From Aegilops tauschii subsp. strangulata (lineage: Eukaryota > Streptophyta > Magnoliopsida > Poales > Poaceae): a stretch of DNA of 64,000 nt. The notes under the pieces are model-generated. The model did no database searches and was not told the origin of the DNA. It saw only the letters and a program-made list of their open reading frames with translations. Position 1 is the first letter of the stretch. Each line of letters opens with the position of its first letter. The DNA lies in assembly GCF_002575655.3 (NCBI RefSeq), contig NC_053040.3, positions 460,708,780-460,772,779 of the forward strand, read 5' to 3'. Position numbers and translations under genes: made by a program. This document shows positions 35,173 through 46,881 of the stretch, piece after piece.

Positions 35173-35696
35173 GGTTGAAGGTCCGAAGCGCTTCCGAGCC
35201 TTGGGTGTTGGAACTCGAGGTGGGGGAAGGGAAGGATCGAGCGTGAGAAGAAAAGGACAAGCCTTGGCCCCTTTATAAAGAGGGTGAATATCAAGCGTCC
35301 TCCGCGTGGCCGTTTGGAACTTGCCTAAAATCGAGGAGTCATACTAACAAGCACAATTGGGTTACCCACACCCGTATTGATGAGAATCCCGTGATAAGGG
35401 GAACACGATCTCTGCTTCGACAAGACGTGCCAATAAAACCGCCTCGCAACACGTGCGGTGGCAGGCTGGGAAAAACGGTTCATAATGACCGGACCACGGC
35501 AGGATGTCACGTTATGAAAAGTTGTCAGCAGATTAGATTTGTGGAATATTATACTCTCTACAGTGGTATGTGGAATTTGTTTTACAGAGCCGGACACAAT
35601 CCTTGTGTTCAAAATCTTCTATGGAGTATTCGGAGAAGGAACCCGCCTTGCAATGCCGAACACAATCTGCGCGCCGGACTCATCGTCATTGAAGCC
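35173..35696. other. Gypsy-B spacer between antisense gene start and 3' LTR
   Basis: About 520 bp that would hold the antisense gene's promoter. A minus-strand TATA-like CTTTATAAAGAGG (about 35269-35281) lies roughly 100 bp before the ATG. No other feature seen. Confidence 0.45.
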
Positions 35697-35711
35697 TGGT
35701 TCAGGGGCTAC
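35697..35711 (+). other. Gypsy-B polypurine tract
   Basis: GGTTCAGGGGCTAC directly before the 3' LTR. It is interrupted by pyrimidines, so it is a weak tract, but it is in the right place. Confidence 0.6.
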
Positions 35712-36185
35712 TGAGGGAGTCCTGGATTAGGGGGTCCTCGGACAGCCAGACTATATAGTTTGGCCGGACTGTTGGACTATGAAGATACAATATTGAAGGC
35801 TTCGTCCCGTGTCCGGGTGGGACTCTCCTTTGCGTGGAAGGCAAGCTTGGCGATTCGGATATGTAGATCTCCTCCCTTGTAACCGACTCTGTGTAACCCT
35901 AGCCCCCTCCGGTGTCTATATAAACCGGAGGGTTTAGTCCGTAGGACAAGAACAACAATCATAACCATAGGCTAGCTTCTAGGGTTTAGCCTCTACGATC
36001 TCGTGGTAGATCAACTCTTGTAATACTCATATCATAAGGATCAATCAAGCAGGAAGTAGGGTATTACCTCCATCGAGAGGGCTCGAACCTGGGTAAACAT
36101 TGTGCCCCCCGCCTCCTGATACCATTAGCCTTAGACGCATAGTTCAGGACCCCCTACCCGAGATCCGCCGGTTTTGACACCGACA
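35712..36185 (+). repeat. Gypsy-B 3' LTR
   Basis: 474 bp, aligned end to end with 27294-27767. TATA box at about 35917-35924. Confidence 0.93.
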
Positions 36186-37402
36186 CACATCCCTCAAGCA
36201 CTTCTGATGATGGTAGCAGGAGCACTCCAAGCAACTTGCCCAAGGCAGCCACCAGAACCAGGAAGAAGATAACCTCAGATTCAGAGGATGAGGACTATGT
36301 GGGTACTAAGGAGGAAGTAAGCTCCAAGAAGAAGGTGCTGAAGAAGGAGTATGGCACAGCTGCTACAACAAAGCCAGGCTTGAACAAGAAGGCACCTGCC
36401 AGGAGGATCCCAATGTCAAAGCCAAGGAAGGTAGCAACATGAGAAAAATTGAAATTCACCATAAAATCAGATGATGGTGAAACAGCAGGTGATGACTAGA
36501 AAAAGAAGAGGGAAAGAACCACTACTACATAGGTTCTTGGAAAATCTACTATGGTAAGAGATTCAGAAGAAGAAGAGTATGCTGTACCAGCACCCAAAGC
36601 TCAGAAGCTTATGGGAGATGCTATAAAGGCAGGGGCTGCTCCATCAAAGCCCAAGTCTGCTCCCAAAGCTCAAGCTCAGAAGCCTAGTAAGCCCAAGAGG
36701 AACACCAGAAATATACCCGCTGAAGAGAAGAACAAGGCCCCAGTGCCTCAAGCTAAAGAAGGGGATGATGAATCTCTTGTTTTGAGACAATTGAAGCCCA
36801 AGATTCCAGACCACAATGATGCTCATCCAGTGGCTGAAGACATGCATATCAGAAAGGATGCTGGACTGAGATTGTGGAGACAGTCTGATCCTTATGCTGT
36901 GAGGAAGAGGACTGTAGTTGACTGCATGTTTCATACAAAGGAGCAGCAAGACTTCTATGAAACAATTTTGCTTGACAAGAAGCCAATTGTATGTGACATG
37001 AGATGGGTTGATTGGGAATACATCAAGGAGGAAGAAGATCACTTTCCAGGAGTTTATGACAGCTTCAAGGCATGTGGAGTTGACAAATTTGTTGGGCAGA
37101 GGCTCACAAAATGGAATGATGAGCTGATCATGCAGTTTTACTCCACTGCTCACTTCTATCCAGATGGGAGGATAGTTTGCATGTCAGAAGCTACTAGGTA
37201 TCAATCCACTGTTGAAGAGTGGGCCAAGATGATAAATGCCCCAGAAGAACATGAAGATGACTTGGATGTGTATGCCAAGAAGAAGAAGGACAACAACACT
37301 ATGGCAAACATGTACAAGGAGATCCCAGATAAAGCTTTGGAGACTCACAAGCTTGGATCAGTACATTACTTGTTGTCCGGTCTGCCTACCATCAACACAA
37401 TC

Positions 37403-38383
37403 TGATGTAGGGTGGAACCCTATACGGCCGATCTTTCACGAAAGGAGCGGATCCCAACTAAGAACACGAAGAACACAAGGGGAAACATGAGGGAAAACAT
37501 GAGAGAATCACTCAAACCAACAAGATTCGATTACACATGTGCTAGATCCACGGAACACAAAGGGAGATACACGATCCAAAGTCAACAAAGGACGATACAA
37601 AGGGTAACCGGTTCTTCTCCGTGAGGAGGTCTTGAATCCACGAGGGGATCTCCCCGTGAGGGGTCTTGAATCCAAGGTGGATCTTCTCCGTAGAGGGGCC
37701 GCGGTCTCTCTCAAGGAGTAGATCCGTATGGATGAGCAAAGCTCTATCTCAAGTATGAGCTAAACCAATGCTAACCCTAGAAAGAGGGAGGAGGAGTATA
37801 TATAGTCTAGGGGGAGAAAGGGTACAAGGGCCTCGGCCCTTTACTATGCGCACACAGACAGGGCCGGATGTCCGGGCTTTCGCGAGGAGCCGTATGTCCG
37901 GGCCTTTGGCCGGATGTCCGGGCTGAAGGTGTTCAGCTTCGGGCATGTTCTGTGACGGGCGCCAGATTTCCGGGCAGCGGCCGAATGTCCGTGCTGTCGG
38001 GCCGGATGTCCTGGTCCTATAGCTTTCGCGGCTGGAATGTTGCTGTAGTGGATGTCTCCAGCGGCCGGATGTCCGGGGCTGGGGCCGGATGTCCGGGACC
38101 TGGAGCTCCCTTCTTCTCCTTCCGTTGGTTCTCCTCATCCATGGACTTGGCGGCTTGTCCGTCTTCATGAGCATCTCTGGGAGGGTCCTCTTGACACCTA
38201 ATCATGCATAGCATATCGGACTTAGGAAGTAGCGATGTCTCGAGTGGATCATATGTGATATCACTAAGGAAGGAAGTCACCTCGTTCTCGAGAGCTCTAG
38301 CTCGTGCTCGTGTCATGGGTCCTCTTGGCTCTTGATGAGACGATGGTAGGTCCATTGGGATGACCATAGGATGCTCCGGATCA
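37403..38383 (-). repeat. Gypsy-C 3' LTR
   Basis: 981 bp, near-identical to 45109-46090. TATA box TATATATA (minus) at 37797-37804. Upstream of it in transcript direction (37861-38100) lie about seven copies of CCGGATGTCCGG. Confidence 0.93.
37861..38100 (-). promoter_or_regulatory. CCGGATGTCCGG palindrome cluster, 3' LTR
   Basis: About seven exact or near-exact copies of a 12-bp palindrome (CCGGA-TG-TCCGG), usually within GGCCGGATGTCCGGGC, 60-300 bp upstream of the TATA box. The 5' LTR has the same cluster at 45570-45805, and four further copies lie in the leader at 44728-44800. Confidence 0.75.
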
Positions 38384-41300
38384 TCTCCCCTCCCTTGGGA
38401 AAGATCCGACCTCGGATCGAAATGCTCATCACCATGGTACGGGGAGAGATCTTTGATGTTGAAGATGTCGCTCACGGGGTACTTGTCACGTGGGAGGTCG
38501 ATCTTGTAGGCGTTGTTGTTGTAGCGTGCAAGCACCTTGAAGGGTCCATCCACTCGGGGAAGAAGTTTTGACTTGCGTTTGTTGGGGAAGCGGTCCTTGC
38601 GAAGGTGTAGCCACACAAGATCTCCAATGTTGAATATCATGGGTTGCTTGTTGACGTTGAGCTTGGTCGCGAGTCGTTGTACTTGGCACTCGATGGTGTG
38701 CCTTGTATCTTCATGCATCTTCTTGAGGTAGTTGACGCGGGCACTCGCGTCCATGTTTGTGTGCTCTTGTAGTAGTAGAGGAAGAATGTCCAATGGTGAC
38801 AACGGGTTGAAGCCATAGACGACCTCGAAGGGGGACTTGCCGGAAGTGGAATGTCTTGCACGGTTGTAGGCGTACTCGGCGATTGGTAGGAACTCCTCCC
38901 ACTCCTTGATGTTCTTCTTTATCAACATGTGTAGTAGAGGAGAGTGTACGGTTGGTCACCTCCGTTTGGCCGTCGGTTTGTGGATGGTATGCCGAAGAGA
39001 ACAAAAGCTTGATTCCGAGCTTGGCGCACAATGTCTTCCAGAAGTAACTCAAGAACTTGACGTCGCGGTCCAAGACACTCGTCTTTGGTACTCCATGAAG
39101 GCGCAAGATTTCCCTACAAAACAAATTTGCAACATGTGAAGCATCGTCTATCTTGTTGCAAGGAATGAAATGCGCCATTTTGGAGAATTGGTCCACAACA
39201 ACGGAATCCCTGCCATTTCTAGTTCTAGGCAAACCAAGCACAAAATCCATGCTAATATCTTCCCATGGTAGGTACAGAATTGGAAGAGGCACATAGAGTC
39301 CATGAGATTGAGCTTTAGACTTAGCTTTGCGACATGTAGAGCATCGGTTGGTGAAACGATTGACGTCCCGACACATCTTGGGCCAAAAGTAGTTCTTGGA
39401 GAGCGTAGCAAATGTCTTGTCACATACAAATTGTCCCATTAGTCCTCCTCCATGAGATTCTTGCAGAAGTAACAAACGAAGAGAAGACTCGGGGATGCAA
39501 AGTTTGTTAGCTCTCATAATATAACCATCCTTGAGCTAATATGGATCCCAAGAAGTATGTGTCAAACACTTGGCATAAGGAATAGCAAAAGTAGGATCAT
39601 GCTCATACAAGTCTTTTATGTGCTCAAAACCAATGACATTCAACTCAAGTTGAGTAACAATCATGCATATACGGGAAAGTGCATCCGCCACAACATTTTC
39701 TTTGCCTTTTATGTATTTCATGACATAAGGAAAAGACTCTATAAATTCACACCATTTAGCATGACGCTTGTTCAACTTAGTTTGACCCTTAAGGTACTTA
39801 AGCATTTCATGATCGGTATGGATGATAAATTCATGAGGGCGAAGATAATGTTCCCATTCACACAAAACTCGCACTAAAGCATATAGCTCATTGTCATAGA
39901 TGGGATAATTGAGTTGCGCTCCGGAGAGTTTCTCACTAAAGTATGCTATGGGGTGCTTCTCTTGCGTTAACACACCTCCTATGCCATTACCACTAGCATC
40001 ACAATGAATTTCAAAAGGTTTTTCAAAGTTGGTTAATGCAAGCACAGGAGCATGAGTAAGCAAATTCTTAAGCTCATTGAATGCGCTATCTTGAGATGGT
40101 CCCCAAACAAAGGGTGCATTCTTCTTGCTCAAAGCATGTAAAGGAGATGCAATGGTGCTAAAATCCTTCACAAAACGACGGTAAAAACCAGCTAAACCAA
40201 GAAAACTATGCACTTGCTGCAAATTGGTTGGTTGGGGCCAAGTTTTAATAGCATTGATCTTAGATTCATCAACATGAACACCCTTAGAAGATACTACAAA
40301 ACTCAAGAAAACAAGCTTATCAACATCAAAGAGGCATTTTTCCATATTAGCATAGAGACGCTCTTTTTGAAGAGTTTGTAGCACGGTTCGACGGTGGGTG
40401 ACATGCTCTTTGAGAGATTTGCTAAACAAAAGGATATCGTCGAAGTAGACAACAACAAATTCACCAATATAAGGGTGAAACTCATAATGCATAAGACGCA
40501 TGAAAGTACCGGGTGCTTCCGATAAACCCATAGGCATGACTAGTAACTCATACAACCAAACTTTGTTTTGAAAGCGGTTTTCCATTCATCACCCTCTTGT
40601 ATGCGTATTTGATAGTAACCACTTTTAAGATCAATTTTGGAGAAAATAGTGGCACCGCTAAGTTCATCTAGGATATCGTCAAGGCGTGGAATGGGGTATC
40701 TATAGCGAACGGTGATAGCATTGATTGGTCTACAATCAGAGCACATACGCAAGCTACCGTCTCTTTTTGGCACAAGAATGACCGGAACGGCACAAGGGCT
40801 CAAACTTTCACGCACATGTCCATGGTCTATGAGATGCTTTACTTGCCTTTGTATTTCTTTGGTTTCTTCGGCGTTGACGCGGTAGGGAGCTCTGTTTGGA
40901 AGTGGTGCTCCGGGGATGAGGTCGATGTGGTGCTCGATGCCTCATAGTGGAGGTAAACCCGGAGGTAGCTCATCGGGGAAAACGTCTTGGAATTCCTGCA
41001 AAAGAGAAGATAACACTAGAGGAAGATTGTGAGAGGTGTTAGCGTTTGGTGCCTCATCTTTGCACAAAAGGACATAGTGCATGACGCTTGATGGGTTCTC
41101 ACACACTTCTCTCATCTCACGTTTGGTGGCAAATAGAACTAAGGTTTTCTTGTCGCTCATCGTGGAGGCACTCAATTTTGGCTTGTGGCGCTCACTCTCT
41201 TTTTGGTGGTTCGCTCGCTCACTATTCTCTCCACGATGGGTGGCTTGCTTGTCGGTGATCACTTGGCTTGGAGACATAGGTCGTAGCACATACTCCTTCC

Positions 41301-43445
41301 CTTTCATCTTGAAGCTATAGTGGTTTGTATGCCCGTTGGGGATGACACCTCGGTCAAATTGCCATGGTCGTCCAAGAAGGAGGTGGCAAACGGTCATCGG
41401 AAGGACATCACACTCCAAAGTGTCTTCGTAAGCTCCGATCTTGAAAGATACTTGTACCCTATGCTCGACTTGGATGGTGCCGTTGTCGCTTAGCCATTGA
41501 ACTTTGTAAGGGTGCGGGTGCTTCATCTTGACCAAGTTGAGTTTGTAGCATAGTTCTTCACTTGCTAAGTTATGGCAACTTCCTCCATCGATGATGACCT
41601 TGACGGACCTTCCATTGATGCCGGCTTTGGTGTGGAAGATATGGCATCTTTGGTCTTCTTCTTGTTGATGTTGACGAGTCAAGACCTTGGAGACAACGAG
41701 AGCGGGGCTCGAATCTTCATCGCAAAAGACTTGATCATCTTCATCTTTGTTCACGCACCGGTGCATGGCCACTTGCTCAAGGGCTTCCATCTCCTCTTCA
41801 CTCATGGAGTCATAGGTTCCGTCGTCGTTGAGGATGATGGTGCGCTTGTTTGTTCACTCGAAGGACTTGTGGCCTTGGCCGCCACATGTGAAGCATTTGA
41901 AGGAACTCGTCTTGATTGTCTCATCGGTTGGGGTAGATGATGATGAAGCTTTCGGCTTGAAGTTGCTTGTAGTAGGAGGACGACTTGAGGTTGTCGAAGC
42001 TTCTTGTAACTTGACTTGTCTCCGTTGCTTGTAGATGGTTTGGTTGGGGTCAAAGTTATTGGAGTCGTTGACGCTTGAGGGTTGGAGAAGCCGTAGGACT
42101 TGGATGAGAACTTGGCATATTTGAAGTCATCTTGCACTTGACGTTCCGCTTTGGTAGCTTGACGTACTAGCTCGATGAGGTTGGAGTATGGTTGGAAGTC
42201 GGCGATCTTGATAGGGTGGTTGAGTCCATTCAAGAAAGGGGCCATAGTTTTCTCATCATCTTCCTTGACAATGGATATTATCATGGCAATCTCCATTTCC
42301 TTGCAGTATTCTTCAACACTCTTGGTTCCTTGCTTGAGGAGTTGGAGTTTCTTGAAGAGGTCGCAGTTGTAGTAGGTTGGCACGAAACGTGCTCTCATGA
42401 CATCTTTCATTTGCGCCCAAGTAGTGACGGGTGGTTCACCTCTTGCCTCACGGCGCTCAAGGACTTGTTCCCACCATATGAGAACGTAGTCTTGGAACTC
42501 AAGGGATGCCATAGCGATCTTCTTCTCTTCCTCATAGTTGTGCAAGCAGAAGATTTTGTCAACCTTCAATGCCCATGAAAGATACTCTTCGGGATCATTG
42601 CTTCTGGAGAACTTGGGCATGGTGAACTTTAGCTTGCCGTATCGTTGCTCTTCATTGTGTTGGGGACGGGGATGATGACGCCCTTGATGTGGATGGTTGT
42701 CAACCTCATATTGCTCTTGGCGTGGAGGCGCTCCATAGTCATCATGTTCTTGTTGAACTTGGGGTACTTGTCGAGCTTGTGGAGGAACTTGTCGAGCTTG
42801 ACGAGGAGCTTGAGGAGCTTGACGATGTGCACGTGCTTCATAGATTCGTTCTTGAACTTCATCACGAAGTTCTTCTTCTTGTTCACGAGCTTGCCGGTTG
42901 CGCGTGGCGACGGCTCTACTTGAATCTCGGAGGGCTTGTTGCGCCTCAAGTGCTTGAGCTTCACGTAGTTGTTGTTCTTGACGTTGTGCCTCGGCATCTT
43001 GTGCATCTTGGTGTTGTCGCGCTTACTCCTCTTCTTGTTGGTGTTGGCGTTGCCATTCTTGTGCCTGCGCGAAAGTTCCTTGATTTTGACGGTGTCGATG
43101 TTCTTGCGCTCGAACTTGCTCTTGAGAGTTGTTGTCGTGTAGAGGATTGCGGTTTGCTTGATGATCTTGACGCGCGGCACGACGAAGAGTGTTTGATGTC
43201 GCGGTACTTGAGCCGGAGATAGTGTCATCGGCGTGTCGATTTGAGCGGCTCCGTCTTGAGTAGGACGACGAGGTAGAAGAGCCGTTGACCAACAAGGCAT
43301 GAATCTCGTCCATTCTTGCATTGCTCTCTTGCTTTTGTTCGTCGATCTTGTGGTCGAAGTAGTCTCTTGTACGTTGCTCGGAGAGTCGCAAGTCGGTGGC
43401 GAGATGGTCGATGCGGTCGCTCATTGCTTGTTGCTCTTGATGCAA
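38017..43445 (-). pseudogene. Gypsy-C Gag-Pol polyprotein, several breaks
   Basis: Order on the minus strand: Gln/Arg-rich N-terminus (43445-42629), Gag capsid (42620-about 42030), CCHC knuckle near 41880, protease (41805-40942, IIDGGS), RT (40815-about 40100, with FSKIDLKSGYY and YFDD), RNase H (CDASGNG), integrase zinc finger and core (39517-38711), and a C-terminal extension that continues into the 3' LTR to 38017. Breaks: frameshift near 43020; frameshift near 42030; TGA at 41854-41856 exactly where the last Cys of the knuckle should be; TGA at 40942-40944; frameshift near 40570; TAG at about 39533-39535; frameshift near 38930. In the integrase zinc finger the second His is Gln (GLMGQF). 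Not functional. Confidence 0.88.
38384..38396 (-). other. Gypsy-C polypurine tract
   Basis: AAGGGAGGGGAGA on the minus strand, ending at the first base of the 3' LTR. In this element it lies inside the polyprotein frame. Confidence 0.9.
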
Positions 43446-45095
43446 AGCTCGTTATGCACCAAAGAGGTGGCTCTTCGTGACATATGATGACATGTCGTCG
43501 TCTTGCTCCAAGAAGAGTGGGTTGGTAGAGGTACTTGGCCTATCCATCATTTCAAACAAATATGTGAGTGGAAGAAAGAGAAGAACTTATACCAAATGTA
43601 CCTTGGCCGATGTTGAAGATGGATCAATGATCACTCAAATGTGGAACAAGGAAATAGCGCAATTGGTACCAATTCTTGTCGGTTTCTCACACCTACACAA
43701 GTAAAAGCTTATAGTGGAGCTTGGTTAGGATGGCGGCACAAAATTTGATGCAATTGTTAGTGAGCTTGATCAATAATGTTGGAAAAGATTCGCAAATTTG
43801 CAAATGCAACAAGTAGACCAATAGCAAGATATGGTACACAGAAACACACACGCAAATAGATAGGTGGGGTCGTGCAACCAAGGAGTGAGCAAAAATGTGG
43901 AATCCACGAAAATGCTCTTGTTGCACAACCCTAAGTCTGATATGCTAGCACGATTGCACAATAGGCGGATACGAACTTGTGCACAACCTACTAAGAAAAA
44001 AATGCAACGACTTCTATCCCAAGTATGCTATATGTATGGTATTCCGATGGTATGATCCAAGATGATCGAGTATGACAATCTTAATGTTGTATGATGCTAC
44101 GGTTCTTGCTTATGAGCTCTTTGCTTATCTTTCCTCTTTTGCTTAAAAGCTTGTTTGGCTCTTTGTGGTTGAGCTCTTTTCTCATGCAAAACTTCACGAA
44201 CCAAGGTAGCAATTGAGTATATGCGATGACAACTTTGCGACACAAGAGATGATACCAAGATATGCAACACTATGATATGGTATGTATGCTATGGGAAGTA
44301 TGATCACTAATGTGCACAAGTCATGTTGCCGGCAATACTCAAAGGCTAGTCTCGATGGGTAAGTAACGCAAAAGTAAGGCTATGGGGTTATCAATGCAAT
44401 TGCAAAAGACTATGCTGATATCACAATACCGAGATGAGGTTGACGCCAAAATGATGTAACCGTTCGTAGTAATCCGTGGCGAAGATGAGCGGCAGTGATG
44501 TCGATGTCGAACCGTACCTAAATAGCCGAAACACAATAGGACACGGGAACCGCAACTCAAATTCTCAAAGCAAAACGGGTCAAAATTGTCGGAGTTGGTA
44601 GCGGGAGAGCTATGGTGGTGCTATGCGGAAGTGGTGGGGTTATGCGGAAGTGGATGTGGGCACCGGAACAAAATTGGGCGAAAGTTAGGCGGGAAACGGG
44701 GTGGTGGATGATAGTGAAGCTGTCAGGGGCCGGACGTGCGGGCTGAGGGCCGGATGTCCGGGGTGGCCGGATGTCCGGGCAGTCAGGCCGGATGTCCGGG
44801 CTCTTGATCCGTGGACGAACTCGATGAACACCGCTTGGAGAGGTCAAATCCGGGGCAAAATTCGAGAGATTTTGTGGATGGAAATTGGGGAAAAGATGGG
44901 GAAAAGCTATATATACCTGCAACACATGAAATCCGCGGATCAAATCCAACAAAACTTCATCACACCAACAAATCACAAAAAAAATTAAAATTTTGGGGCA
45001 ATTTTTGTGGGGCAATTTTTGAATTAGGAACAAAATCAACAAAACTAGGCTAGAAAACAAAGAGAGGGGGCTTGGAAATCGTGATCAATGTGGCT
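43446..45095 (-). other. Gypsy-C untranslated leader
   Basis: About 1.65 kb between the primer site and gag. No supported ORF. The part nearest the LTR has four CCGGATGTCCGG-type palindromes at 44728-44800. Confidence 0.6.
44728..44800 (-). promoter_or_regulatory. CCGGATGTCCGG palindrome cluster in the Gypsy-C leader
   Basis: Four copies (three exact, one GGCCGGACGTGCGGGC) within 73 bp, about 310 bp inside the 5' LTR. It is the same motif as in the LTR but well downstream of the transcript start. Confidence 0.75.
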
Positions 45096-45108
45096 CATGA
45101 TACCAAGA
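45096..45108 (-). other. Gypsy-C primer-binding site
   Basis: The minus strand reads TTGGTATCATGAGCC next to the 5' LTR. It matches the initiator tRNA-Met site with one inserted base. Confidence 0.8.
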
Positions 45109-46090
45109 TGATGTAGGGTGGAACCCTATACAGCCGATCTTTCACGAAAGGAGCGGATCCCAACTAAGAACACGAAGAACACGAGGGGAAACACGAGGGA
45201 AAACATGAGAGAATCACTCAAACCAACAATATTCGATTACACATGTGCTAGATCCACAGAACACAAAGGGAGATACACGATCCAAAGTCAACAAAGGATG
45301 ATACAAAGGGTAACCGGTTCTTCTCTGTGAGGAGGTCTTGAATCCACGAGGGGATCTTCCCGTGAGGGGTCTTGAATCCAAGGTGGATCTTCTCCGTAGA
45401 GGGGCCGCGGTCTCTCTCAAGGAGTAGATCCATATGGATGAGCAAAGCTCTATCTCAAGTATGAGCTAAACCAATGCTAAACCTAGAAAGAGGGAGGAGG
45501 AGGAGTATATATAGTCTAGGGGGCGAAAGGGTACAAGGGCCTCGGCCTTTACTGTGCGCAGACAGATGGGGCCGGATGTCCGGGCGACGGGCCGGATGTC
45601 CGGGCCTTCGCGAGGAGCCGGAGATTCGGGCCTTTGGCCGGATGTCCGGGCTGAAGGGGTTCAGTTTCGGGCATGTTCTGTGACGGGCGCTGGATTTCTG
45701 GGCAGCAGCCGGATGTCCGGGTCCTGTAGCTTCAGTGGCTGGAACGTTGCTGTAGTGGATGTCTCCAGCGGCCGGATGTCCGGGGATGGGGCTGGATGTC
45801 CGGGCCCTAGAGCTGCCTTCTTCTCCTTCCATTGGTTCTCCTCATCCATGGACTTGGCGGCTTGTCCGTCTTCATGAGCATCTCCGGGAGGGTCCTATTG
45901 ACACCTAATCATGCATAGCATATCAGACTTAGGTAGTAGCCATGTCTCGAGTGGATCATATGTGATATCACTAAGGAAGGAAGTCACCTCGTTCTCAAGA
46001 GCTCTAGCTCATGCTCGTGTCATGGGTCCTCTTGGCTCTTGATGAGACGATGGTAGGTCCATGGGGATGACCGTAGGATGCTCCGCATCA
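45109..46090 (-). repeat. Gypsy-C 5' LTR
   Basis: 982 bp. TATA box at 45506-45513 and six palindromes at 45570-45805, upstream of the TATA box. Confidence 0.93.
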
Positions 46091-46881
46091 CAATCCTTAG
46101 GCACACTCTGCTCCCCAAGTCAGGAGATCACAAGATGACCAGAGGGCATTCTATCTACCTGCTACAGCTTTTGGATGTCGCTCAGAAGTTCAAGGTCATG
46201 AGTCTGATTGTAGAGACAATCAAGAGGACTGCTGCTGGCCAGAACAGAAGCTGTGGGTATGCTCCACACATGCATGAGCTCATCAACTCCAAGATGGGCA
46301 CATGAACATATCTATTGGATAAGGAGCATCTACCCTTATATCCTGATTTTGAAGACAACACTGTAGTGATGAATGAGGAGGAACCATCATTAGCTGAAGC
46401 ACAGGAGAAGAGAGCCAAAGCAAAGGCTGAGAAAGCTGCCAAGATGCCAAGTGTTGAAGAGGCATCTCAAGTTTTCCTGAAGAGCAAGCAAGATCAACTT
46501 GCATATCTGATCCAGTCTACACTGAGGATTGAGAAGGGCTTGGCCACCCTGACTCAAAACCAGGAGAGCTTGGAGAGGATCATAGAAACCAAAATTTATG
46601 ATCTTGATATGAAAGTAACTGAGATTCAAACAGTAGTTGAGCAGCTTCAGGAGGAAGCAGAAGAGAACAGAGGGAAGGCAACTACTGATGCATTTCAGCG
46701 AGTGCCTAGAGGACAGAGGTCTGCTGCAGTGCATGTACCTGATAAAAGAGCAACAACATCAGCACCAGCAGCCACAGCTCCAGTGCCACCTCCAGCAGCC
46801 ACTCCACAAGCACCAACTACATCAACTGATGCCTTCGTCCTTGGAGTTCTCTCTACACCACCTCCCGAGGACCAATCCTGA

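Larger units (their letters stand above)
27294..36185 (+). mobile_element. Gypsy-B: non-autonomous Gypsy element with gag-protease and an antisense gene
   Basis: 8,892 bp with two 474-bp LTRs and CACAT duplications at 27289-27293 and 36186-36190. It carries Gag and an aspartic protease on the plus strand, about 1.2 kb of non-coding DNA where RT-RNaseH-integrase would be, then a multi-exon Transposase_28-type gene on the minus strand, then a polypurine tract. I count about twenty differences between the LTRs, so it is clearly older than Copia-1 (inference). It interrupts Copia-2 ORF2 near its start. Confidence 0.92.
37403..46090 (-). mobile_element. Gypsy-C: chromovirus-like (CRM-related) Gypsy retrotransposon
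   Basis: 8,688 bp on the minus strand, LTRs 981-982 bp, CAATC duplications at 37398-37402 and 46091-46095. RT comes before integrase, the Gypsy order. The protease (IIDGGS), the integrase and a polyprotein end that reads into the LTR resemble the CRM/centromeric branch of chromoviruses; the exact clade is my inference. Coding sequence has several breaks. The first three LTR bases supply the stop that ends the upstream half of Copia-2 ORF2. Confidence 0.93.
27228..46881 (+). pseudogene. Copia-2 ORF2: unassigned protein, split by Gypsy-B and Gypsy-C
   Basis: The pieces 27228-27293, 36191-37402 and 46096-46881 stay in one frame when the two insertions and their duplications are removed (about 687 residues). 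N-terminal part: Ser-, Lys- and acid-rich, probably disordered. Middle (about 36800-37402): a conserved-looking globular region with HTKEQQDFYE and MQFYSTAHFYPDG. C-terminal part (46315-46881): a coiled coil (LEERI-type heptads, 46500-46660) and a Pro/Ala/Thr tail. In-frame stops at 27249-27251, 36440-36442, near 36497 and 36530, and at 46303-46305 make it a pseudogene. I know closely similar proteins as retroelement-associated hypothetical proteins in Triticeae. The function is unknown, and it has no polymerase or nuclease motif. Confidence 0.7.

Noticed and set aside
36551..37405. A free-standing host gene of 284 codons
   Set aside because: It is the middle of Copia-2 ORF2: frame and sequence continue on both sides once Gypsy-B and Gypsy-C are removed.
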